Below are positions 7,880 through 13,505 of a stretch of 13,505 nucleotides of DNA, one piece after another. The notes below the pieces were generated by a model. The model was given only the letters and a program-made list of their open reading frames with translations. It was not told the DNA's origin and searched no databases. Origin of the DNA: Acidimicrobiia bacterium (GTDB lineage Bacteria; Actinomycetota; Acidimicrobiia; Spongiisociales; ZC4RG35); contig QIDW01000156.1 of the NCBI GenBank assembly GCA_003230435.1, positions 1-13,505 of the forward strand. Reading direction: 5' to 3'. Each line of letters begins with the position of its first letter. The stretch's first letter is position 1. Made by a program: the position numbers and the translations under genes.

Positions 7880-7966
7880 TTAACAACTCCCCACTGAGGC
7901 CGGCGTTGCACCGTTGAGTGCCATATCTTTGTCGAACTCGGGCGACATGCCAACCCTTCTGCGGAC

Positions 7967-8941
7967 CTATCCGCGATAAGTGACTTTTCCATCCTGATTC
8001 TCAACACGAATCCGCCCGCCGAGACGGAGATGTTCCAGATGAGATATCGTCTCCAGGAACGCCAGTCTTGATTGAAGCGGATCAAGATTTGGTCGGAAGG
8101 ACTTGAGCATTACCTCCCACGCCGTCATGTCGGCTTCTCTGACCAGCTCGGCCATGTCGAGAAGTCGTCGGTCGTGGTGGAGGAGAATCTGGCGAGCGCG
8201 TTCATCACCTTGGTCAATCAAGGTCCCGTGGGCCGGGTAGGTGATCCCCACTTCGAGAGCGATCAGCCTCTGAAGTGAGCCCAGGTAGTCACCCAATACG
8301 TCTCCGAGATCGAAGTCGTACATGATGACCGGGGAAATGCGGGGAAGAATGTGGTCACCTGAGAAGAGGATCCCGGTGCGACTGTCGCGGAGACATATGT
8401 GGGCCGGTTCGTGGCCGGGGGTGTGCAGAACCTCGAGGCTTCGGCCATCTCCGAGGTCGACCGTGTCACCGTCGTCAACCAGGTGATCCGGTGGCTCGAG
8501 CAAGGGCATGTATTCGGGCCGATCGACCCGTGTGGTCGCTTCGGTGACTGATTCGGGTATCCCATGGACTGAAGCGATCTGCACAAGCCGGTCCCTATAT
8601 CCGGGGCTGTCGTTGTAGCGACCGATGAGCTTGGCGGCTCGGCTGTGCATGACGAACCGGCATCCCCATTCGTCGACCAATCGGCCGGACATTCCGACGT
8701 GATCGGGATGAAGGTGTGAGACGAGCAGGGTGTGGACGGCCGACTCCTCGAGTCCGAGGTCGGCGAAACCCTGGCGAATGGCTTGCCGGCCCGGCTCCCA
8801 GTCGGTTCCGCAGTCGATCAGGAGAATCCCACCGTTGGACTCGACCGCGTAGGTATTGACCCACGCCGGCGACTTGAACGGCAGGGAAGCTGGGATGAGG
8901 TGAATCCCGTTCCCCAACGACTGGGGAGGCGGAATGCTCAT
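7967..8941 (-). CDS. MBL-fold metallo-hydrolase (LACTB2/glyoxalase II-like)
   Basis: A 324-residue cytoplasmic metallo-beta-lactamase-fold hydrolase. The dinuclear zinc site is complete: H76-x-H78-x-D80-H81 in SHLHPDHVG, H177 in HTPGHEPAH, D196 in FSGDHIL and H238 in TYPAHGT. After the fold (about residue 245) comes a helical C-terminal region of roughly 75 residues, ending in a short basic beta stretch. This resembles the small winged-helix-like tail of LACTB2-type proteins. The substrate cannot be told; thioesters, lactones and phosphodiesters are all used in this superfamily. The gene lies 28 bases downstream of the dodecin gene on the same strand and has no clear promoter or Shine-Dalgarno of its own, so co-transcription is likely. 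The start ATG at 8941 gives a family-typical N-terminus leading into the first beta strand. Confidence 0.9.
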   Translation of the reverse strand: MSIPPPQSLGNGIHLIPASLPFKSPAWVNTYAVESNGGILLIDCGTDWEPGRQAIRQGFADLGLEESAVHTLLVSHLHPDHVGMSGRLVDEWGCRFVMHSRAAKLIGRYNDSPGYRDRLVQIASVHGIPESVTEATTRVDRPEYMPLLEPPDHLVDDGDTVDLGDGRSLEVLHTPGHEPAHICLRDSRTGILFSGDHILPRISPVIMYDFDLGDVLGDYLGSLQRLIALEVGITYPAHGTLIDQGDERARQILLHHDRRLLDMAELVREADMTAWEVMLKSFRPNLDPLQSRLAFLETISHLEHLRLGGRIRVENQDGKVTYRG

Positions 8942-8969
8942 GACTTGGTCGGCTCAATCGAGCTGATGC

Positions 8970-9194
8970 TCATCCGTGCTCTACGGGGTCCTTTACGCCG
9001 AAGTTGATACTCAGGGTCACCGTGAAAAAGGTAGGGGCACCGGAGTCGTCCACTTCGCCCCCAACTTTGACGATCTCGAACTCCTGGATATCGGAGACGG
9101 TTGTGGCGGCGCGGGCAAGAACGGTCCGAACCGCGTCTTCTATGGAACCGCCTGCCTTACCCGACAGTCGAATTGTCTTGGTGATTGATGACAT
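8970..9194 (-). CDS. Dodecin-family protein
   Basis: A 74-residue protein of the dodecin family, which form hollow dodecamers that usually bind flavins and are thought to buffer or store them. The order is beta strand (ITKTIRLSGKA), helix (SIEDAVRTVLARAATTV), then two beta strands (EFEIVKVGGEVDD and PTFFTVTLSINFGV), as in the family. The start is the ATG at 9194 because a perfect AGGAGGT Shine-Dalgarno lies 4 bases upstream. An upstream in-frame ATG at 9251 would run through this ribosome site and is rejected. Oddly, the flavin-stacking Trp of known dodecins (in a WxEV context) is Glu38 here (EFEI), so flavin binding may be changed or lost. It is the first gene of a probable unit with the MBL-fold hydrolase. 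The family call is firm; the flavin function is doubtful. Confidence 0.88.
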   Translation of the reverse strand: MSSITKTIRLSGKAGGSIEDAVRTVLARAATTVSDIQEFEIVKVGGEVDDSGAPTFFTVTLSINFGVKDPVEHG

Positions 9195-9198
9195 CGTT

Positions 9199-9217
9199 AC
9201 CTCCTGAGGTGAATGTA
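9199..9217 (-). promoter_or_regulatory. Strong Shine-Dalgarno and putative -10 element of the dodecin gene
   Basis: On the minus strand, AGGAGGT (9199-9205) is a full match to the anti-Shine-Dalgarno and stands 4 bases before the ATG, which decides the start. A TACATT hexamer (9212-9217) just upstream fits TANNNT and would place the transcript start at about 9205, right at the ribosome site. The ribosome site is secure and the -10 is tentative. Confidence 0.6.
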
Positions 9218-9289
9218 ACCGGTCGCTGCTCAGGAGCGTTGATCCGTCCATTTTTCTCAGGAAACCTAGTAAGCAACGATTAAGAGGGG

Positions 9290-9309
9290 ATATGGTGGTG
9301 GTACCATAT
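9290..9309 (+). promoter_or_regulatory. Inverted-repeat operator overlapping the vapBC -10 element
   Basis: The arms ATATGGT (9290-9296) and ACCATAT (9303-9309) form a perfect 7-base inverted repeat around a 6-base spacer. TACCAT (9302-9307) inside it fits the -10 consensus and ends 7 bases before the vapB ATG, which has no nearby Shine-Dalgarno. Ribbon-helix-helix antitoxins bind such palindromes to repress their own operon, so this is the likely VapB/VapBC operator. Confidence 0.6.
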
Positions 9310-9314
9310 ATGGC

Positions 9315-9524
9315 ATGTCCAAAAAGACCACAGTTTACATGTCGGACAAGCTGAAGAAGGATCTCGAGGCCGAAGCCCGCCGCACCGGTGAGTCTGAGGC
9401 TGAGGTGATACGTCGGGCAATAGCGGCAGCCGTTGAAAGGCCACGGCCCACCCCGGGGATTCTCAGCTTCGAACCGATTGCCGATCGCATCGATGAGCTA
9501 TTGGATGGATTTGGAGAGCGATGA
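9315..9524 (+). CDS. vapB: VapB-type ribbon-helix-helix antitoxin
   Basis: A 69-residue antitoxin. Residues 3-42 form a ribbon-helix-helix DNA-binding domain: strand KTTVYMS, helix KLKKDLEAEARRTG, then SEAEVIRRAIAAAVE. The C-terminal tail (PGILSFEPIADRIDELLDGFG) is the part expected to wrap around and block the toxin. The stop TGA overlaps the ATG of the toxin gene by 4 bases (ATGA), the classic arrangement for coupled toxin-antitoxin expression. The operon promoter contains an inverted repeat that this protein probably binds to repress its own transcription. The ATG lies 7 bases after a TANNNT element with no Shine-Dalgarno, so the mRNA may be leaderless. Confidence 0.88.
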   Translation: MSKKTTVYMSDKLKKDLEAEARRTGESEAEVIRRAIAAAVERPRPTPGILSFEPIADRIDELLDGFGER

Positions 9525-9949
9525 TCATCGCCGACACGAGCGGTCTGTTGGCCTTCTTGAATCGCCGTGAAACCTCGCACGACGAAGTCAGCCGGCTGAT
9601 ATCGGATTCCTCTGAAACCTTGGTGGTGTCGCCGTATGTCGTTGCTGAACTCGACTACTTGATAGCGTCCAGGGCGGGGGTTGATGCTGAACGTGAAGCG
9701 CTCGCCGTGCTCGCATCCGGCGCATATTTGCTGGCTCAGTTTGGGGCCGAAGACCTGCTCACCGCCAGCACGGTCATCGGTCGTTACAGGGATCAGCAGG
9801 TGGGTGTGACCGACGCCTCATTGGTCGTTTTGGCCCATCGGTACGGGACCCGGACGATACTGACACTCGATCACCGCCACTTCGATGTTCTGCGCCCGCT
9901 CTCCGGAGGTCGATTCAGAATCCTGCCCTCTAAGGGACGTGGGAGTTGA
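9521..9949 (+). CDS. vapC: VapC-type PIN-domain ribonuclease toxin
   Basis: A 142-residue PIN-domain nuclease. VapC toxins cleave specific tRNAs or rRNA, depend on Mg or Mn, and slow growth when not held by VapB. The four acidic active-site residues are all visible: Asp5 (IIADTSG), Glu43 (VVAELDYL), Asp98 (VTDASLVVLA) and Asp117 (LTLDHRHF). The domain fills the whole protein, as is usual, so the toxin looks complete and active. The start overlaps the stop of vapB by 4 bases, coupling its translation to the antitoxin. The RNA target cannot be predicted. The gene converges on the GlsB-like gene with 34 bases between the stops and no obvious terminator. Confidence 0.93.
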   Translation: MIIADTSGLLAFLNRRETSHDEVSRLISDSSETLVVSPYVVAELDYLIASRAGVDAEREALAVLASGAYLLAQFGAEDLLTASTVIGRYRDQQVGVTDASLVVLAHRYGTRTILTLDHRHFDVLRPLSGGRFRILPSKGRGS

Positions 9950-9983
9950 CCCATCTCGGCGGTTGTTGAGGTTTGGCGCCGGG

Positions 9984-10244
9984 TTATGTAGAACGTCCCC
10001 GCATGTTGCCGTAGAGAACCACCGCAGCCGCGGCCACACCCACCTGAAGGGCCAGTTTGATCCAATCGATGCCAGACGTATCCCCACCGCCCAACAGTTG
10101 ATAGATGAAACCTCCGGCGATAGCACCGACCGCGCCGAGGACGATCGTCATGATCAGAGAGATACTCTGCTTCCCTGGCAGGATCAGTCGGGCGAGCGGA
10201 CCGATGATGATGCCTGCGATCAGACCACCGATGATTGTTCCCAT
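9984..10244 (-). CDS. GlsB/YeaQ/YmgE-family stress membrane protein
   Basis: An 86-residue membrane protein of the PF04226 (transglycosylase-associated) family. It has three hydrophobic helices (about residues 3-22, 30-51 and 59-80) and the Gly-rich signature of the family: GGLIAGIIIGPLARLILPGK, then LGAVGAIAGGFI. Members are often induced by general or cell-envelope stress, and in Firmicutes GlsB helps anchor Asp23; no enzymatic activity is established. The start ATG at 10244 has a GAGGG Shine-Dalgarno just upstream and is the normal family start. The gene is divergent from dnaE2 and shares a 118-base intergenic region that contains a LexA box. Confidence 0.92.
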   Translation of the reverse strand: MGTIIGGLIAGIIIGPLARLILPGKQSISLIMTIVLGAVGAIAGGFIYQLLGGGDTSGIDWIKLALQVGVAAAAVVLYGNMRGRST

Positions 10245-10279
10245 ACGCCCTCATTGTGGATCGGAATCGAACGTTTGCG

Positions 10280-10285
10280 ATTCTA
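10280..10285 (-). promoter_or_regulatory. Putative -10 element of the GlsB-like gene
   Basis: TAGAAT on the minus strand is one base from TATAAT and lies 35 bases before the ATG, leaving a leader of about 28 bases that holds the GAGGG ribosome site. No clear -35 is seen. The LexA box at 10312-10325 would lie just upstream of the -35 position, so control of this gene by LexA is uncertain. Confidence 0.4.
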
Positions 10286-10304
10286 GTGAGTTTCGTGTCC
10301 CTTT

Positions 10305-10332
10305 TTGTGATCGAACACATGTTCGATAGAGT
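10305..10332 (+). promoter_or_regulatory. dnaE2 promoter (-35 TTGTGA, -10 TAGAGT)
   Basis: TTGTGA (10305-10310) and TAGAGT (10327-10332) are separated by 16 bases and point toward dnaE2, predicting a transcript start near 10339 and a short leader of about 24 bases. The spacer is filled by the LexA box, so bound LexA would directly block RNA polymerase. Confidence 0.6.
10312..10325 (+). promoter_or_regulatory. LexA-binding SOS box upstream of dnaE2
   Basis: CGAACACATGTTCG has perfectly complementary CGAAC/GTTCG arms around a 4-base centre, matching the SOS box of Gram-positive and actinobacterial LexA (CGAAC-N4-GTTCG). It lies between the -35 and -10 of dnaE2, a gene known to be LexA-controlled in mycobacteria. 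Damage-induced expression of dnaE2 is therefore predicted. Confidence 0.9.
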
Positions 10333-10362
10333 GGGGCTAGTGCCCCCCAACGAGAGCACTTA

Positions 10363-13300
10363 GTGTCCCGATACGCCGAGCTCCACTGTCACACCAACTT
10401 CTCCTTTCTGGACGGGGCCTCACACCCAGAGGATCTTGTGGAGCGGGCCGTCGAACTTGGTTATGAGGCGCTCGCCGTAACCGATCATGACGGGTTCTAT
10501 GGGGTCTCCCGATTCTGGCAGGCAGCCAAGGCCGCCGGGTTGCCCGCCATCTATGGAGTGGAAATCGGGTTGGAGGTCAACCCATCGGGCCACGCCGACC
10601 CGGTGACGAAGGCACAGGAATGGGACAAACAGCGTTATGCCCGGGTCAAGGGAGGCCAGGGCAGGCTGCGTCGGGGTAGGAGTGTTCGGGCACACGGGGT
10701 CAAACCCACCGATCTACCAAGGTCCGACCATCTTCTGTTGCTGGCAGGCTCGCCCGATGGCTACCGGACCCTCTCTCATCTGATTACCAAGGCACAGATG
10801 AGAGGGGAGAAGGACCACCCCATCTATTCATGGGACGACCTTGCGATCGCCGCCAACAACAACGATGTCCACGCCCTCACCGGCTGTCACTCGGGGGTCG
10901 TTCCCAGTGCGGCTGCTTCCGGTGATCTGGGCGCCACAATTCGGGAAGCGTCACGTCTCCATGAGATGTTCGGTCCCCGTCTCCATGTCGAGATGTGGCA
11001 TCACGGGATGCCCGAGGACGATGCCCGCAACGATTTGCTTTGGGAGGTGGCTCAGAAACTGTCGTTGTCCACCGTGGCCACTAACCAGGCCCACTATCAC
11101 GATCGGGCCGATGCCTATCTGTCTGAGGTGCTGGCTGCTATTGCCGGCCGGCGCACCCTTGCCCAAGCGGATGGTTTTCGTCCCGCCAGCGACGAACGCT
11201 ATCTGAAGCACCCCGACGAGATGTCAATCCGCTTCACCCGATATCCGGGTGCAGTGGCTCGGAGTGCCGAGTTGGGGCGTCGTCTCGCTTTCGACCTCGG
11301 TTTGGTCGCACCTCAGCTGCCGGACTTCCCAATGCCCGGTCACTTCAGGGATGAGATGGACTACTTAGGTCATCTCACGTGGGAGGGCGCCCGGGACGTC
11401 TATCCGGGATCGGACGACGGCATCGATCCGGTAGCCCGGAGTCGGCTGCAACACGAGTTGGAGATAATCGAGAAACTTGGATTCCCTGGCTATTTCCTTG
11501 TTGTCAAGGATCTGGTCGACTTTGCCCGCGACCAGGACATCTACTGCCAGATCAGGGGGTCGGGCGCCGACTCCGCAGTGTGTCGTTGCATAGGACTGAC
11601 CCGGGTCGACCCGATCCGGCTTCATCTTCCATTCGAACGGTTTCTCTCCGAGGAGCGGGGCAAACCCCCTGACATCGACGTCGACTTCGAGGCTGACCGT
11701 CGCGAGGAGGTCATTCAATACTGCTATCGCCGTTACGGAAGGGAGCGGGCGGCGATGGTTGCCAATGTCATCACCTATCGGGCCCGGTCGGTGCTCCGCG
11801 ATGTGGCCAAGACGTTTGGGTTCACCCAGGCCCAGGTTGACGGTCTCTCCAAATACGTCGACACCCGCGACCCGGCCCAACTCAGGAGCATGGAAACCCC
11901 CTTGCCTGAGGGGATGACCGCCGAGATGATCTACGACATCTGTTGGCGGCTCGACGGCTACCCACGCCACCTTGGCATCCACTCCGGTGGGATGGTGATT
12001 GCTGACCGGCCGCTGTGGCAGGTGGTGCCGTTGGAGTGGGGTCGGATGGAAGGGCGCACTGTCATCCAATGGGACAAGGACGACTCGGCCGCGGTTGGGA
12101 TCGTCAAGTTCGACCTGCTGGGACTTGGCATGCTCAACGCACTGCATCTTGCTGTCGACATGATCGAGGACACCCACGGCGTCGAGATTGATCTGGCCCG
12201 TATCCCCCAGGAGCCGGCGATTTATGAGTCGATCACCCGGGCCGACACAGTTGGGCTCTTCCAGATCGAGTCACGGGCGCAGATGGCGACCCTGCCCAAG
12301 ATGAAACCGAAGACCTTTTACGACTTGGCTGTGGAGGTGGCTTTGATCAGGCCCGGGCCGATCCAGGGCCAGTCGGTTCACCCCTATCTGCGTCGCCGCA
12401 ACGGGGAGGAGCCGATCCGCTATCCGCATCCATCTACCGAAACGATCTTGAAGAAGACCCTGGGTGTTCCAATTTTCCAGGAGCAACTGATGGAGCTGGC
12501 CCGAATCTGTGCCGGGTTCGACGGGTCACAGGCCGACAGACTCCGGCAGGCAATGACACACAAACGCTCTGAGCAGGCGATGGGCCGGCTCAAGGACGAG
12601 GTGTACATCGGGATGGCGGTCAAAGGGATTATCGACGCGGCAGCCGACGAGATCTGGGAGAAGCTTCAGGGCTTCGCCAGTTTCGGTTTTCCCGAGAGCC
12701 ACTCGGTGAGCTTTGCCTACATCGTCTACATGTCGACCTGGCTCCGATTTCACTACCCGGCCGAATACCTGACGGGTTTGCTCAATGCACAGCCGATGGG
12801 TTTCTACAGTCCCAACTCCCTTGTCCAGGATGCTCAACGGCACGGTGTTGTGGTGCTGGCACCCGACGTGAATGTGTCGTGGCATGACTGCACGGTCGAG
12901 CCCATCGACGCCGATCCCGAGGACATCGTGACCTATCTCGGCCAGCAATGGCGTCGGGGGAGAGGCCACGTCGAAGATGCGATTCGGCCCGCGGTCGGGG
13001 TGAGAATGGGGTTGCGTTATGTCAGGAACCTGGGGGAGTCCGAGGTCACCCGTGTTGAAGCGGCGCGGATCCTGGGCGGTGAGTTTGTCTCACCGGAGGA
13101 CCTGGCCTTTCGCACCGGTCTCGATGTGGACTCGTTGGAGGGCTTGGCGGCGGCGGGAGCCTTGGAGTCGATCGGTCTCGGGCGCCGGGAGGGTATGTGG
13201 GCGGCGGGCGCCCTCGCCGAGATCGACCCGGAGAGGTTGCCGCTTTCACCGGGTGTAGAGGCACCCAAGTTGCCGGGGATGAACGAACAGGAGTCCCACC

Positions 13301-13505
13301 GTGCCGACCTGTGGGCGACTGCGGTGTCAACCACCCATCCAATGAGCTTTGTCAGGGACCAACTCGTTGGGTGTTTGACGGCCGCCGAAGTTCTGGAGGT
13401 GCAGCACAACAAGGCCAGAATCAGTGTGGCCGGGGTGATCACCCACCGACAGAGACCGGGGACGGCCAAAGGTGTCTATTTCCTCAACCTCGAGGACGAG
13501 ACCGG
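10363..13505 (+). CDS. dnaE2: Error-prone DNA polymerase III alpha subunit DnaE2 (3' end outside window)
   Basis: C-family DNA polymerase used in SOS mutagenesis and translesion synthesis, normally with ImuA' and ImuB. About 1,047 residues are in the window and the frame stays open to the end; only the tail of the OB domain should be missing. The N-terminal PHP domain (residues about 1-250) begins ELHCHTNFSFLDGAS. The polymerase core carries the catalytic acids in PDIDVDFE (Asp439 and Asp441) and KFDLLGLG (Asp584), plus FPESHSVSFAYIVY. The start of an OB fold lies near the end (VITHRQRPGTAKGVYFLNLEDET, split over the last codons). The RQRPGTAKG and PESHS segments are typical of DnaE2 rather than DnaE1. 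The start is GTG 10363 (MSRYAELHCHT); there is no in-frame alternative upstream. A LexA box within its own promoter supports the identification. No imuA' or imuB precedes it, so those genes must lie downstream or elsewhere. Confidence 0.95.
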   Translation, partial: MSRYAELHCHTNFSFLDGASHPEDLVERAVELGYEALAVTDHDGFYGVSRFWQAAKAAGLPAIYGVEIGLEVNPSGHADPVTKAQEWDKQRYARVKGGQGRLRRGRSVRAHGVKPTDLPRSDHLLLLAGSPDGYRTLSHLITKAQMRGEKDHPIYSWDDLAIAANNNDVHALTGCHSGVVPSAAASGDLGATIREASRLHEMFGPRLHVEMWHHGMPEDDARNDLLWEVAQKLSLSTVATNQAHYHDRADAYLSEVLAAIAGRRTLAQADGFRPASDERYLKHPDEMSIRFTRYPGAVARSAELGRRLAFDLGLVAPQLPDFPMPGHFRDEMDYLGHLTWEGARDVYPGSDDGIDPVARSRLQHELEIIEKLGFPGYFLVVKDLVDFARDQDIYCQIRGSGADSAVCRCIGLTRVDPIRLHLPFERFLSEERGKPPDIDVDFEADRREEVIQYCYRRYGRERAAMVANVITYRARSVLRDVAKTFGFTQAQVDGLSKYVDTRDPAQLRSMETPLPEGMTAEMIYDICWRLDGYPRHLGIHSGGMVIADRPLWQVVPLEWGRMEGRTVIQWDKDDSAAVGIVKFDLLGLGMLNALHLAVDMIEDTHGVEIDLARIPQEPAIYESITRADTVGLFQIESRAQMATLPKMKPKTFYDLAVEVALIRPGPIQGQSVHPYLRRRNGEEPIRYPHPSTETILKKTLGVPIFQEQLMELARICAGFDGSQADRLRQAMTHKRSEQAMGRLKDEVYIGMAVKGIIDAAADEIWEKLQGFASFGFPESHSVSFAYIVYMSTWLRFHYPAEYLTGLLNAQPMGFYSPNSLVQDAQRHGVVVLAPDVNVSWHDCTVEPIDADPEDIVTYLGQQWRRGRGHVEDAIRPAVGVRMGLRYVRNLGESEVTRVEAARILGGEFVSPEDLAFRTGLDVDSLEGLAAAGALESIGLGRREGMWAAGALAEIDPERLPLSPGVEAPKLPGMNEQESHRADLWATAVSTTHPMSFVRDQLVGCLTAAEVLEVQHNKARISVAGVITHRQRPGTAKGVYFLNLEDET

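Noticed and set aside
9195..9251. Longer dodecin beginning at the ATG at 9251
   Set aside because: The extra 19 residues are outside the dodecin fold and would be read through the perfect AGGAGGT ribosome site of the inner ATG.
10333..10346. GGGGC-TAGT-GCCCC hairpin downstream of the dnaE2 -10
   Set aside because: The predicted transcript start falls inside it, so the complete stem would not be present in the RNA; probably chance.
9871..10359. 162-codon minus-strand frame spanning the dnaE2 promoter
   Set aside because: It overlaps the well-supported GlsB-like gene in another frame and would start inside the SOS-controlled promoter region.
11365..12177. 270-codon open frame on the minus strand
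   Set aside because: It lies fully antisense inside dnaE2, and its protein has no recognisable domain; it is a by-product of GC-rich codon bias.

Overview
The window reads as a piece of chromosome from a high-GC actinobacterium, probably a member of the Acidimicrobiia or a relative. This is inferred from the gene content (short type-2-like valyl-tRNA synthetase, dnaE2 with a CGAAC-N4-GTTCG SOS box, VapBC, dodecin) and from several genes that appear to be transcribed without a leader. No 16S or other decisive taxonomic marker is present, so the assignment is tentative. Coding density is very high: every intergenic gap is under 140 bases. I see no rRNA, tRNA, insertion sequence, CRISPR array or phage module.

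Layout: (1) 1-1446, the C-terminal part of valS (+). (2) 1490-1858, a small PF04020-type 'phage holin 4' membrane protein (+). (3) 1893-3695, a half-size ABC exporter (-), convergent with the holin-like gene. (4) 3832-6297, a polytopic membrane protein with a periplasmic or extracytoplasmic sulfatase/phosphotransferase-fold domain (+), divergent from the ABC exporter. (5) 6321-7688 and 7694-7879, a two-gene minus-strand unit converging on the sulfatase-like gene. It encodes a DPGTGS small membrane protein followed by a kinase-fold/methyltransferase fusion. (6) 7967-8941 and 8970-9194, an MBL-fold hydrolase downstream of a dodecin (-). (7) 9315-9949, a vapBC toxin-antitoxin pair (+). (8) 9984-10244, a GlsB/YeaQ-type stress membrane protein (-). 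(9) 10363-13505, dnaE2, the error-prone DNA polymerase III alpha subunit (+), cut by the window end.

How they work together: dnaE2 has a textbook LexA-regulated promoter, with the SOS box exactly between its -35 and -10. The sulfatase-like transferase, the kinase-methyltransferase fusion and the DPGTGS small membrane protein form a candidate cassette for modifying an envelope or extracellular polymer. This is the most interesting poorly described group in the window. Four genes (holin-like, ABC exporter, sulfatase-like, vapB) have a TANNNT -10 element 6-7 bases before the start codon and no Shine-Dalgarno sequence. That pattern predicts leaderless mRNAs and helps fix start codons. The remaining genes look like ordinary housekeeping or stress functions.
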